A DNA stretch of 64,000 bases, taken from JAPOXR01 sp963662395 (GTDB lineage Bacteria; Pseudomonadota; Alphaproteobacteria; Rhodobacterales; Rhodobacteraceae). Below, one piece after another: positions 37,495 to 46,597 of the stretch; position 1 is the first letter of the stretch; each line of letters begins with the position of its first letter. Below the pieces are notes generated by a model that worked only from the letters and a program-made list of their open reading frames with translations, searched no databases and was not told the DNA's origin. The position numbers and the translations under genes were made by a program. The stretch is from contig OY759511.1 in NCBI GenBank assembly GCA_963662395.1, positions 4,402,001 through 4,466,000 of the forward strand, in the 5' to 3' direction.

Positions 37495-38823
37495 ATGCCT
37501 GGCCGAGACCTTCGTCGACATCTCCCGTTTTGCCGGCACCTCTGCCGGGCATCGAACCGGCAGCCACCGGGCCTGACCCGCGGCTTTGCCCGCCGGCCGG
37601 GGGCTGCGCCCCGCCGGCACCATCATGGCCAGGCCAGGGAGGTCTTCGTCATTCCACTTCATGCCGATGCCGGGCAGATGCTCCGTGCAGACACCGCTCC
37701 CCATGCCGTGAATGGCAGCAGGGATGCACCGCTTCCCGATGCCCGGCTCCCGGGCAGCCTGCATGACCATCTGGCCGGCATGGCGGATTTCCGCCGGGCA
37801 GGGGGGCAGCGCCATGGCCTGGCCTTCCACTTCACCATCATGATCGCTGCCGGCCTGTGCGGCTGGCGCGGCTGCACCGCCCTTGCCGAATTCGCCCGCC
37901 GGCCGGACCAGGAGCAACCGGCCGCCATCGGCGCCTTCCGCAGCCCGTCACGGGGCCTCTGCACCACGCCGGTGGCCACCTCCTTCCTGAACATGTTGCA
38001 GCATGTGCCGCCCGATTGCCTCGATGCGGTGTTCCGGGACCGGGCCGGGACGCGAAGTGACGGCAGTCCGGCACCGGCACTTGACGGCAGGACCATCCGC
38101 GGCGCCTCCCGGCATCGGCCTGGTGGCCCGGCAGGTCCGGGTTGCCGAAGGCAGCAACGAATTCCGGCCCTGCGCGGGCTTGCCCGGACGATCGGCGCCA
38201 GGGGCCGGATCCTCACCGCCGATGCCATGCATGTCCGGCACGAGACCGCGGCAGCCCTCGTGGATGCCGGCGGCGATTACGTGCTGACCGCGGTGAAGGG
38301 CAACCGGAAGGGGATGCATGAACAACTGCGGTTGTCCGGTGGCCGGGGCAGCGGCAGGATGCATGCGGAAGAGGCAGGCAGGCAGCATGGCCGCACCCCG
38401 CAACGCCACTGCATGGTGGTTGATGTCCCCGGCCCGGAATGGAACGGCTTCTGCCCCCTCGATGGCCGGCGTCAGGCCTTCCGCATCATCCGCTGTCGTG
38501 AAGTGGTCAGGACCGGCAAGCGCGGCATGGAGACCGTCCATGGTCTGACTTCGCTCGGCCCCGAGGCGGCCGGTGCCCGCAGGATCGCCGATCATGTCCG
38601 CTCACATCGGCACATCGAGACGAGACTGCACCATGTCCGCGACTTCACCCGTGACGAGGATCGCTGCCGGGCCCGTGTCGGCAATGTCCCCGAGAACCTG
38701 GCGGCCATCTCCAGCATGGCGATCTCGCCGATCAGGCTCGATGGCCGCTTCGAACACGTACCGCCGGCAGACCGGCACTTCGCCGCCAGGCCCCCGGAGG
38801 CGCCTGATGCCGTCATGAGCTGA
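37495..38823 (+). pseudogene. ISAs1-family transposase with leading DUF4338 tail
   Basis: The frame is open from 37495. It starts with the end of DUF4338 (CRASNRQPPGLTRGFARRPG, PLHADAGQML), then FRRAGGQRHGLAFHFTIMIA, DGRTIRGASR, ILTADAMHVRHETAAALVDA, GGDYVLTAVKGNRKGMHEQ, RSHRHIETRLHHVRDFTRDE and RVGNVPENLAAISSMAI, the ISAs1 (H-repeat) order. The segment between residues about 200 and 240 is shifted to another frame. The DUF4338 and transposase may once have been one polypeptide or overlapping genes. No good start codon context is seen. Confidence 0.78.
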
Positions 38824-38946
38824 CGGCGCCGGCAGACCCGTTCATCCCGTATCGCTCCTCGAGGTCCGGCCCCCGGCCGGGCCTGCGGCGCCATGGGCCC
38901 GGCATGTCCGTGGTGCAGGATCCGGGCAGGAATCGCCACCGGCCGG

Positions 38947-38992
38947 CATGACTGCCGGATGGCGACCCCGACATGACTGCCGGATGGCGACC
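38947..38992 (+). repeat. Two tandem copies of a 25-bp unit near the right end of the ISAs1 element
   Basis: CATGACTGCCGGATGGCGAC occurs at 38947 and again at 38972, spaced by 25 bases, between the transposase and the right inverted repeat. Confidence 0.75.
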
Positions 38993-39163
38993 GGATCCCG
39001 GAACCGGAGGCCGGAACCGGTCATGGCCGCCGACTTTTGAATGGGCCTGGATCATTGCTCAGCCCAGCCTTGAGGCGCGAGGAACACTTCGCTAGACTGG
39101 AACCATCAGCAACTGAATTTTGCTCGCAGGCGGCGATCTTCATTCAACACCTGGGAGGAAAAA

Positions 39164-40717
39164 ATGAAACTAAAACACATCTTGGTCAACGCTCTTGTCA
39201 CATCCTGCCTGGCGGTGGGTGCCGCAAACGCGCAGGAGGCATCGACGCTGGTTGTCGCTGTTCCGTCAGACCCCAGGGGTCTTGAACCGGGCACAAACCG
39301 GGCCTGGCCGATTGGCAGCGAAATCATCCTGAATGTCTTTGACACGCTGGTTGCCTGGACGCCTCCGGAGTTCAGCGAACTGGAAGGCCGCCTGGCCGAG
39401 AGCTGGACGATTTCCGATGACGGCAAGACCTTCAGTTTCGTCCTTCGGGACGGCGTGACGTTCCATGACGGGACGCCATTTGACGCTGCATCCGTCAAGT
39501 TCTCGTTTGAACGGACCATGGAGCTGAATGCCTATGTGAAAGCCACGCTTGGCCTCATCGAGAGCATTGACGTCAACTCACCGACCGAGCTGACGATTTC
39601 GCTCTCCCGGCCTTATCCCGCTTTCATGTCAATCCTTGCGCAGCCGCAATCGGCAATCGTAAGTCCCACCGCAGTTGCGGAGCACGGCGAAGATTTCACC
39701 AACAACCCGGTTGGGACTGGGCCGTTCAAGTTCCGCGACTATCAGGCGGATACCCGCGTCGTCCTGGATGCGAATCCGGACTACTTCCGCGGCCCCCCGG
39801 GGCTGTCGCGCCTGATCTACAGCATAATACCTGAAGCCTCGACCCGGCGCCTTGAACTGGAAAACGGCGGCATTGACGTCATCCAGCAATCGGGACAGCT
39901 TGCCGCGGTTCCTCTCGAGGAAATGGCAGCTTTTGCCGAAAACCCGGATATCCATATCCTGGAGAGTCCCAGCCAGATCATTCGGCAGCTGGAGTTCAAC
40001 AACTCGCATCCCGACAGTCCGTTCAACGATGTGACGGTCCGCCGAGCAGTTGCTCACGCAATCGACTATGACGGGCTGCTTGCCGGCATCTTCGGCGGCA
40101 CCGCGAGCCGGGTATACGGGCCGCTGACATCCAACAGCTGGGCCTTCAATCCAAAAATCGCAGAGATGGCGCCCAGTTACGATCCGGAAAAGGCCAGGGC
40201 GTTGCTTGCGGAAGCCGGCGTCAACCCGTCCGAATGGAACCTGAAGCTCTACAGTTTCCAGGGGTCGCTTTGGGGTGCGCTGTGCACCTTCGTACAGGCC
40301 AATCTTGCGGATGTGGGCATCGACGTCGAGATCGCACAGACCGAGTTTCCGACCTACAGGGCGCTTCATACCAGCGGCGAACACAAGATCGCGATGGATG
40401 GACGGCAACCCTGGTACAATGATCCGGACGCTCATATCACGATCGGCTATTATTCCGGACTGGCGGACAGCGCCATGACGTTCCGTATGCCGGAAGACAA
40501 GGCACTTGATGACCTGATCCTCTCCGCTCAGGAAGAGGCAGACTTGGACAAGCGCCGGGAGCTCTATTTCGAGATTCAGGAACAGCTCGTGAGCCGGGTA
40601 CCGGGTGCGTATCTGTTCAGTCCAAAGCTGATTGTCTTCGCACGGTCCAATGTCGACGGGTTGGTCGTGAACAGCGCTCCACCGTTGAATGAATACTGGA
40701 GCGTAACGAAAAACTGA
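39164..40717 (+). CDS. ABC transporter solute-binding protein, peptide/opine type (SBP_bac_5)
   Basis: 517 residues with a signal peptide ending AANA-QE. LAESWTISDDGKTFSFVLRD followed by GVTFHDGTPFDAASVKFSFE is the SBP_bac_5 signature; VGTGPFKFRDYQ, FNDVTVRRAVAHAIDYD and PEKARALLAEAG follow in family order. It is periplasmic and delivers ligand to the permeases just downstream. The ribosome site GGAGGAAAAA precedes the ATG. The ligand is unknown; linkage to the amidohydrolase and racemase suggests a cyclic ureide, hydantoin or peptide-like compound. Confidence 0.94.
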   Translation: MKLKHILVNALVTSCLAVGAANAQEASTLVVAVPSDPRGLEPGTNRAWPIGSEIILNVFDTLVAWTPPEFSELEGRLAESWTISDDGKTFSFVLRDGVTFHDGTPFDAASVKFSFERTMELNAYVKATLGLIESIDVNSPTELTISLSRPYPAFMSILAQPQSAIVSPTAVAEHGEDFTNNPVGTGPFKFRDYQADTRVVLDANPDYFRGPPGLSRLIYSIIPEASTRRLELENGGIDVIQQSGQLAAVPLEEMAAFAENPDIHILESPSQIIRQLEFNNSHPDSPFNDVTVRRAVAHAIDYDGLLAGIFGGTASRVYGPLTSNSWAFNPKIAEMAPSYDPEKARALLAEAGVNPSEWNLKLYSFQGSLWGALCTFVQANLADVGIDVEIAQTEFPTYRALHTSGEHKIAMDGRQPWYNDPDAHITIGYYSGLADSAMTFRMPEDKALDDLILSAQEEADLDKRRELYFEIQEQLVSRVPGAYLFSPKLIVFARSNVDGLVVNSAPPLNEYWSVTKN

Positions 40718-40785
40718 GTCGGAAGACACCTGAGCCAGCCCCTTGAAAGGGCTGGCTTATCCATTCGCGACACTGACCCGCCTCG

Positions 40786-41796
40786 ATGTTCGAATTCCTG
40801 GTAAGGCGGTTGCTGGCACTGATACCGGTGCTGTTCGTGGTTCTGGTGATCGTCTTCTCCCTGGTTCGCTTCATTCCGGGAGACCCGGCGGTCACGCTGC
40901 TCGGTCCGGGCGCAACCGAAAGCCAGGTTGCCGCATTGCGCGAGCAGTTGAATCTCGATGCCCCGCTGCTGCAGCAGTTTCTTGAATACCTGACCGGCCT
41001 GTTGCAGGGCGACATGGGCAAGTCGCTCAAGTCCGGAAAGCCGGTGGCGGATGAAATTCTGGCTCGACTGCCGGCCACATTGGAGATTTCGGTTCTTGCC
41101 GTGCTGATTGCCATTGTTATCGGCATTCCGATCGGCGTCCTTTCCGCGACGCGACCGAATTCCCTGTTCGATCACCTGGTCAGGGTCACTTCCCTTGTGG
41201 GCGTATCGGTCCCCGCCTTCCTGCTGGCTCTGCTCCTCCAGCTGATCTTCGCAACCTGGCTAGGGCTCTTGCCCGTATCGGGGCGGATGAGCGCGTATCT
41301 CTTCGTCGAACCCGTAACCGGCTTTGCGCTGGTTGACGCTTGGCTCAGCGGCGAAACCGGCGCCGTTCGAAGCGTGCTCGCCCACCTGGTGCTGCCGACC
41401 TCGGTGCTGGCGGCTTTCCTGGCCGCGACGCTTGGTCGGTTCGTGCGGACGACCATGCTGGAGGTCATGACCGAGGATTATATCCGGACTGCGCGTGCCA
41501 AGGGAATGACCTGGAACACGGTAATCTACGGCCACGCGCTGCAGAATTCGCTCTTGCCTGCGATCACCGTGGTCGGACTGAAGTTCGCAGAGATGCTCGG
41601 CGGCGCCATCCTGACTGAAACGATCTTCGCCTGGCCCGGGATCGGGCGGTTCATGTTCGAGGCAATCCGGAATCGGGATTATCCGGTCATCCAGGGAACG
41701 ACGCTGGTCTTTGCGCTCTTGTTCATGCTGACGTCAGTGATCGTCGATATCATCCATGCGATGCTGGACCCGCGGGTCCGCAGCAAGATCAGGTAG
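40786..41796 (+). CDS. ABC transporter permease, DppB type
   Basis: 336 residues. The N-terminal membrane helix (FLVRRLLALIPVLFVVLVIV) is followed by RFIPGDPAVTLLG, a hallmark of DppB/OppB, then several membrane helices and the EAA loop (YIRTARAKGMTWNTVIYGHA) that contacts the ATPase. The C-terminus ends DIIHAMLDPRVRSKIR as in the family. It lies 68 bases after the binding-protein gene. Confidence 0.94.
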   Translation: MFEFLVRRLLALIPVLFVVLVIVFSLVRFIPGDPAVTLLGPGATESQVAALREQLNLDAPLLQQFLEYLTGLLQGDMGKSLKSGKPVADEILARLPATLEISVLAVLIAIVIGIPIGVLSATRPNSLFDHLVRVTSLVGVSVPAFLLALLLQLIFATWLGLLPVSGRMSAYLFVEPVTGFALVDAWLSGETGAVRSVLAHLVLPTSVLAAFLAATLGRFVRTTMLEVMTEDYIRTARAKGMTWNTVIYGHALQNSLLPAITVVGLKFAEMLGGAILTETIFAWPGIGRFMFEAIRNRDYPVIQGTTLVFALLFMLTSVIVDIIHAMLDPRVRSKIR

Positions 41797-41802
41797 AAGC
41801 CA

Positions 41803-42639
41803 GTGAATGATCTGATTCGGTTCTTCAGGATCAACACACTTGCAACGGTGGGAACATCTGTCCTTGCATGCTTGCTCGCGGCGATTCTTTTCGGGCCTTT
41901 TGTCGGGATTGCCTCGCCGTTGGAACTCAACATGGTGGAAAGGCTGCAGCCGCCGAGCCCGGATCACTGGTTCGGTACCGACAGCTTTGGGCGCGACATG
42001 CTGGCCCGGATCATCCACGGTGGCCGATACACATTGGCGATCGGATTGGGAGTTGTTGTCGTGGCCTTCATCATTGGTGTTTTTTTCGGAACCCTGGCGG
42101 GATTCCTGGGCGGCATCGCGGACATGATCATCATGCGGATTGTCGACGCCATCCTTTCATTTCCTGCCCTTGTTCTGGCAATTGCCTTGGCAGCTGCATT
42201 CGGCCCGAGCCTGCAGAATGCCATGCTGGCGGTGGCAATTACGCTTGCACCGCAGTTTGCCCGTTTGGCACGCAGCCAGGCGCTGGGCGTATCCGTCAAG
42301 CCATATGTCGAGGCTGCAGTGTCCCTGGGGTTGCCCAGGCACCGGATTCTCTGGCGCCACGTCCTCGTCAATGCCATCGGCCCATTGCTGGTGCAGGCCT
42401 CCCTCAGCGTCGGCAGCGCCATCCTTCAAACGGCGAGCCTCGGGTTTCTGGGACTCGGGGCACAGCCGCCTCTTGCAGAGTGGGGAGCCGACGTCTCAGC
42501 CAACCTGCAATTCGTCCGCTCCAGCCCCTGGACGGCGCTTGGCCCGGGATTCGCCATCCTGATCACCGTCTTGTGCTTCAACCTGATCGGGGATGCGCTG
42601 GCAGACTGGTTCAACCCGCGCAGGCGAAGCGAGTTGTGA
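41803..42639 (+). CDS. ABC transporter permease, DppC type
   Basis: 278 residues from a GTG six bases after the DppB stop. HWFGTDSFGRDMLARIIHGG near residue 55 is the DppC/OppC signature, followed by the EAA-like loop (YVEAAVSLGLPRHRILWRHV) and ending NLIGDALADWFNPRRRSEL. It pairs with the DppB-type protein and with the double ATPase of the divergent operon. Confidence 0.94.
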   Translation: MNDLIRFFRINTLATVGTSVLACLLAAILFGPFVGIASPLELNMVERLQPPSPDHWFGTDSFGRDMLARIIHGGRYTLAIGLGVVVVAFIIGVFFGTLAGFLGGIADMIIMRIVDAILSFPALVLAIALAAAFGPSLQNAMLAVAITLAPQFARLARSQALGVSVKPYVEAAVSLGLPRHRILWRHVLVNAIGPLLVQASLSVGSAILQTASLGFLGLGAQPPLAEWGADVSANLQFVRSSPWTALGPGFAILITVLCFNLIGDALADWFNPRRRSEL

Positions 42640-42646
42640 CAGCCTG

Positions 42647-44068
42647 ATGGTACATGCGACCAGGACAGTGATCGCCATGGAGCGGGTTGAGTTTCTTGCC
42701 CAGGACCGCGTGACCGATGATGCCAGCATTCTCACCTTGAAAAACTGTGTCTGTGAACCGCTGCTGCGTTGGCATTCAGGAAAAGTCTTCCCGGGCCTGT
42801 TCGAAAAATGGCAGTTGTCGCCTGACGGTCTCAGCTGGCAGTTCCGGATTCCACCGGGCGCGACCTTTCACGACGGCACCCCCTGCACGTCTTCATGCAT
42901 TGCGGAATTCATCGACAATATCCTGAATTCCGTCGACATGTTCGGAATGAAGTGGTCCTATGCCCGTTATCTCGACGGCGCGGCAATAGAGACACCTGCC
43001 AGTGACATTCTCAAGGTCAGGACGGCATCGCCGTTTCCCGACCTGGTTGACATCTTCGCCGAATTCCACGTTTCTGCACTCGACAAATCCGGTCTGCCGA
43101 CACTGGGGACGGGAGCGTGGAAGGTCGTCGAATACGAACCAGGCGTCCGCGTGCGCCTGGTTCCCTCGTCCGGGACCGGGGAATGCGTGGATTTCCTGTC
43201 GATGCCCAGTGCAGAAGACAGGTTGACCTCGCTGCAGGACGGCACCGTGAGTTGCGCGATGCAGCTCGAAAAACTGGCCGCTCCGCGCAGGTGCCTTGAC
43301 GGGTTCAACTGGGTGGAATCCGACGGGAACCTCTCGGTCATTGCGTTCATGAACGGCCGCTCCGGCCCGTTTGCCTGGCCCGAGGCGCGGCTGGCCGCGA
43401 ATCTGGCCATTGACCGCTCTGCCTTGGTCTCCGGAGTCATGGGAGGCCTTGCAAGCCCGGCAAAGACAGTGGTCAGCCCATTTCACCTCGGATACGGGGA
43501 AGCAGGGTCCGCGCCTGTCGCCCATGATCCTGCGCGCGCGCGGACAATGTTGCAGGAATCCGGCGCGCCCACCGAAGTTCTCTTGCGAAGCCCGGAATAC
43601 ATGCCGGAACGAGCGCCGGAGATTGCGGGGTTCATTGCAGATGCGTTGAGAGAAACCGGATTTCACGTCGACGTGCAAATTGAACCGGACAGGCCCGAAT
43701 ACGCCCGTCAGCTCGGACGCAAGGAAATGGGGGACCTTGCAATCTTCGATTCTTCCCCGCGAAGCACTTTCCGCGTTCTGGATGACAAGATCAGTTCCGA
43801 AACGGCGTCCGTGTGGTGGCAGGGCGTGGACGACCCGCGCGCGAACGAGCTCTTCACTTCGGCACGAAGGACTCTTGATCCCGGGATGCGCGCACGGGCG
43901 TACGGGGCATGCCTTGCGCATTTGGGCCGCCACCCGCACTGGCTGTACCTGTTTCATCCCAAGGTCTGCATGGCTCATGCAACCGCATTCAAGGGTCTCT
44001 CGCTCGATCCCGGCGGTGCCGTCCAGGTTTTCCGACATCGCATCCAGGGGACACAAGATGAAAGCTGA
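42647..44068 (+). CDS. SBP_bac_5-like protein without signal peptide
   Basis: 473 residues, weakly but clearly of the peptide-binding-protein fold: CEPLLRWHSGKVFPGLFEKW, LSPDGLSWQFRIPPGATFHD and GTPC correspond to the start of SBP_bac_5, and PEARLAANLAIDRSALVSGV to the VRRAvahAIDr segment. The N-terminus (MVHATRTVIAMERVEFLAQD) has no hydrophobic leader, so it should stay in the cytoplasm, as does the ligand-binding half of SgrR-type regulators. It follows DppC by seven bases and overlaps the VOC gene by 11. A truncated, leaderless binding protein used as an intracellular sensor or carrier is possible; a start further upstream would lie inside dppC. Confidence 0.75.
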   Translation: MVHATRTVIAMERVEFLAQDRVTDDASILTLKNCVCEPLLRWHSGKVFPGLFEKWQLSPDGLSWQFRIPPGATFHDGTPCTSSCIAEFIDNILNSVDMFGMKWSYARYLDGAAIETPASDILKVRTASPFPDLVDIFAEFHVSALDKSGLPTLGTGAWKVVEYEPGVRVRLVPSSGTGECVDFLSMPSAEDRLTSLQDGTVSCAMQLEKLAAPRRCLDGFNWVESDGNLSVIAFMNGRSGPFAWPEARLAANLAIDRSALVSGVMGGLASPAKTVVSPFHLGYGEAGSAPVAHDPARARTMLQESGAPTEVLLRSPEYMPERAPEIAGFIADALRETGFHVDVQIEPDRPEYARQLGRKEMGDLAIFDSSPRSTFRVLDDKISSETASVWWQGVDDPRANELFTSARRTLDPGMRARAYGACLAHLGRHPHWLYLFHPKVCMAHATAFKGLSLDPGGAVQVFRHRIQGTQDES

Positions 44069-44441
44069 ATGCGCGATTACATTCTTCTATTACCAGGATA
44101 TTCTCGCCATCGCCCCCTTTTACGAAGACACATTGGGATTCGACCTAGTGCTGAACCAGGGTATGGCTCGAATCTACAGGGTGGCTGGCACCGCCTACTT
44201 CGGAATAGTTGATGGTAACAGCGGGCATCTTGCGCATCAGGAAGAGAGTGCAGCACTGTTGACAATCGTTTCGGAAGATATTGCCGGCTGGCACGCGCGC
44301 ATGAAAGCCGCGAATGTGGCGGGTCTATCGGAAATCATGCGCGGTCGCTTTTGCGAACACTTCTTTTTCGAGGATCCCGGGGGCTATGCGATCGAAATCC
44401 AGCGATTTCATGACCCGCTGGTCGCAGCCCTGTTCAGGTGA
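44058..44441 (+). CDS. VOC-superfamily (glyoxalase/dioxygenase-like) protein
   Basis: 127 residues of the vicinal-oxygen-chelate fold: ITFFYYQDILAIAPFYEDTL opens the first beta-alpha-beta-beta-beta module, and FFFEDPGGYAIEIQRFHDP closes the second with the metal-type Glu. It could bind a metal or simply a ligand. It overlaps both neighbours (11 bases upstream, GTGA downstream), so it is certainly part of this operon. The substrate is unknown. Confidence 0.82.
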   Translation: MKAECAITFFYYQDILAIAPFYEDTLGFDLVLNQGMARIYRVAGTAYFGIVDGNSGHLAHQEESAALLTIVSEDIAGWHARMKAANVAGLSEIMRGRFCEHFFFEDPGGYAIEIQRFHDPLVAALFR

Positions 44442-46432
44442 TCAACTCCGGCAGGATTCTCTTCGATCACCCGTCGCTCGGGGCGGTGGAGCACGCGGTC
44501 GGATACATGCCGAGGATAGTGGCCTTCAGCCATGAAGACAAAGCCGCAAAGGGTCTGCGCTCGCTCACGGACGACCCGGGCCGTGACCGCCCAACGATCC
44601 GGTTCGGTGCAATGGAAATGGTCGCGGAGAACCGTGCGATGCTGCTTCGTGCGCCGCGAGGCGGCGGCAAGACAGTATTCGTCCAGGAACTCGAGGCGTG
44701 CCTGAATGGAGAATCCAGCGGCGATCCGGTTTTCAATCTGGGTCGGCTGAGCCGTTCCGTATGCCGCAATGATGATGGCCAGTTCCTGTGTGAGCGTTGG
44801 AGTGCACCACTGCCAACCGTCATCTCGGTCGATCTCGGCGACGATGGCCACTCCGGGTTTCAATTCGGGCATGGCAGGGAACACCCTGCCGTCATGGTTA
44901 TTCTTGACGGACTTGACCATTTGGCGGTGGACCAGGCCGGACGTTTGCTCGAACAAGCCATGACATGGCTGTGTCGCAATCCGGATTCCCGCCTCCTGTT
45001 GACCGGAGAAACCGACACCATCGCTGCATTGGAGTTGCCACCCGAACTCGCCACGCACGATCTCATGCCGGTGCCAGGCATGGAATGCAGGGCACTGTGC
45101 GAGCGATTGGGGTTCAAGGAACCGGAATGCAACATGGCGCGGTGGCCAGGCCCGTTTGCCCTTTGGGCTGCTTCCGGGATTGATGCATCCCCGTGGGATC
45201 AAGTCCGTTCGCTGGTCGGAAAGAACGAAACGCAGCGGTTGGCGGAGAATGCGGCGCGGCAGATCAGAGGCAATGCCGGGCGGGCTTTCCTGCCTGCTTC
45301 AAACCATGCCGCCTTGGACCGCATGTTACAGCAACGCTGGCTGAGAGACATCCTGGCGGCCCGCCACCTGGCTTCCGAGCCGATTGAACAGGTTGTCTCC
45401 CGGACTTCGGTTCGTACCGACAGATGGATAGGTTCCATGACCCGTTTCGTGATTGACTTGCCGGCAGGGTCGGAAAGGGCCAAGGCGTTGGTCCGGGGAT
45501 TGATGACAGCAGATATGGATCCCCGGATCCTGCTGATTGCCTCACGTCTCGTTCAAACCGGAAAGCCAGATTCGGAAATCGTTCGCATGGCCCTTGCAGC
45601 CGGAATCGAACGTGGTGGCCTGCCGGCAGGCCTCCGCAGAAAGTTCGGACAAGCCCTGGCACTGCTCGGAGACCCGCGCAGGCTTGACAAACTGGTCGGG
45701 GTGCCCTCGGGTTCATTTCGGATAGGCGGCGACGTCCACCCGAATTCCCGGCCAGAACATGGCTGTCGTGTCGAGGCCTACCGCATCGGCGCTTATCCTG
45801 TCACCAATTCCGCTTACCAGAGGTTTGCGACAGCCACAGGACGGCCTTGGCGTTCGGCCGATGCGACACGACACGAATTTGCCAACGCCCCTGCAGTAGA
45901 CCTGACTTGGCACGACGCGATGGCCTATTGCGCCTGGTTGGCATCCGAATGGCGGACCGCACGCCGGATCGGCACCGACGAGGTTGTAAGATTGCCAACT
46001 GAACCCGAATGGGAAGTGGCCGCGCGTGGCTCTCGGGGATGGCATTACCCATGGGGGGAGGAATGGGCCGCAGGGCATGCGAACGGAGAAGAAACGGGAT
46101 TCAACGAGGTCTGCTCCGTGGGCCTCTTCCCCGAAGGCGTGTCACCATTCGGATGCATGGACATGGCTGGGCAGGTATGGGAGTGGACAACGACGCTCTG
46201 GGGCAAGGACATGAGGTTCCCGTCTTTTGCATATCCCTATCGAAACGACGGTCGTGAAGACCTGGATGCCGGTCCCTCGGTCAGGAGGGTTCTGAGAGGC
46301 GGTTGCTTCTCAAGCAACAGGATGAAGGCGAATGGCATCTACCGCGGCAGCCTGGAACCGGACGGCTTCTGGCGCGGAAACGGTTTCAGGATTGTTGTGG
46401 CACAGGCAGGAACAATGACTGCGAGCATGTGA
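44438..46432 (+). CDS. P-loop NTPase (STAND-like) fused to an FGE-sulfatase/C-type-lectin-like domain
   Basis: 664 residues from a GTG overlapping the VOC stop. The N-terminal half has a Walker A-like APRGGGKTVFVQEL near residue 70, and a Walker B VMVILDGLDHLAVD near 150 followed by RLLLTGETDTIAALE, as in STAND/NACHT ATPases. After a helical linker the C-terminal 240 residues are an FGE-sulfatase domain: LVGVPSGSFRIGGD, YRIGAYPVTNSAYQRFATAT, LPTEPEWEVAARGSRGWHY, GCMDMAGQVWEWTT and RRVLRGGCFSSN...NGFRIV. The paired active-site Cys of true formylglycine-generating enzyme are not visible, so a ligand-binding C-lectin role is as likely as catalysis. Fusions of this kind are known in signalling, conflict and diversity-generating systems; here it ends a transporter operon. 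Confidence 0.82.
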   Translation: MINSGRILFDHPSLGAVEHAVGYMPRIVAFSHEDKAAKGLRSLTDDPGRDRPTIRFGAMEMVAENRAMLLRAPRGGGKTVFVQELEACLNGESSGDPVFNLGRLSRSVCRNDDGQFLCERWSAPLPTVISVDLGDDGHSGFQFGHGREHPAVMVILDGLDHLAVDQAGRLLEQAMTWLCRNPDSRLLLTGETDTIAALELPPELATHDLMPVPGMECRALCERLGFKEPECNMARWPGPFALWAASGIDASPWDQVRSLVGKNETQRLAENAARQIRGNAGRAFLPASNHAALDRMLQQRWLRDILAARHLASEPIEQVVSRTSVRTDRWIGSMTRFVIDLPAGSERAKALVRGLMTADMDPRILLIASRLVQTGKPDSEIVRMALAAGIERGGLPAGLRRKFGQALALLGDPRRLDKLVGVPSGSFRIGGDVHPNSRPEHGCRVEAYRIGAYPVTNSAYQRFATATGRPWRSADATRHEFANAPAVDLTWHDAMAYCAWLASEWRTARRIGTDEVVRLPTEPEWEVAARGSRGWHYPWGEEWAAGHANGEETGFNEVCSVGLFPEGVSPFGCMDMAGQVWEWTTTLWGKDMRFPSFAYPYRNDGREDLDAGPSVRRVLRGGCFSSNRMKANGIYRGSLEPDGFWRGNGFRIVVAQAGTMTASM

Positions 46433-46597
46433 AGCTCATCCTGCCCGATCTTGTAGTATCTCCTCCCGCCAAATGAAACTGGAGTTCGCACTTGCGGTCG
46501 GACCTGTCAGCGTCCATTCGATGACCCATCGGGTGTAACCCATTTTGTAGTCTGGCCTGATTCAACACCCCATTTTGTCCTCTGACCCGCGCCCAGG
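46433..46597. other. Short gap with two copies of an ACCCATTTTGT-type motif
   Basis: AACCCATTTTGTAGTCTGGC near 46536 and ACCCCATTTTGTCCTCTGAC near 46567 are two imperfect copies 30 bases apart. Such repeats resemble IS termini, and the end of the ISAs1 relic follows immediately. No gene is present. Confidence 0.4.

Larger units (their letters stand above)
35487..37573 (+). pseudogene. DUF4338 (DruA-like) gene split by ISNCY insertion
   Basis: The 5' exon-like part ends LVREHHYLPWRRLFGKALHHVA at 35644. The 3' part resumes at 37253 in the same frame with IHDDRWPALIGRQAGAFKVG, RDRWIGWTAEQQFSRLHLV, NLASRVPALSLGRL and ACLAETFVDISRFAGT. Joined across one copy of the duplicated target it is a clean DUF4338 protein. 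A one-base loss near 37545 then moves the conserved (C)YRASN segment into the transposase frame. Confidence 0.82.
35340..39048 (+). mobile_element. ISAs1-type element with DUF4338 gene, split by an ISNCY element
   Basis: The ends are inverted repeats: AGGCCATTCAAAAGTCG at 35340 and AGGCCCATTCAAAAGTCGG read inward from 39048. A 13-bp direct repeat flanks them. Removing the nested 1.6-kb ISNCY element leaves about 2.1 kb encoding DUF4338 and then an ISAs1-family transposase, both on the plus strand. It sits between the rhodanese gene and the Dpp binding-protein gene, which would otherwise be only about 200 bases apart. Confidence 0.88.
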
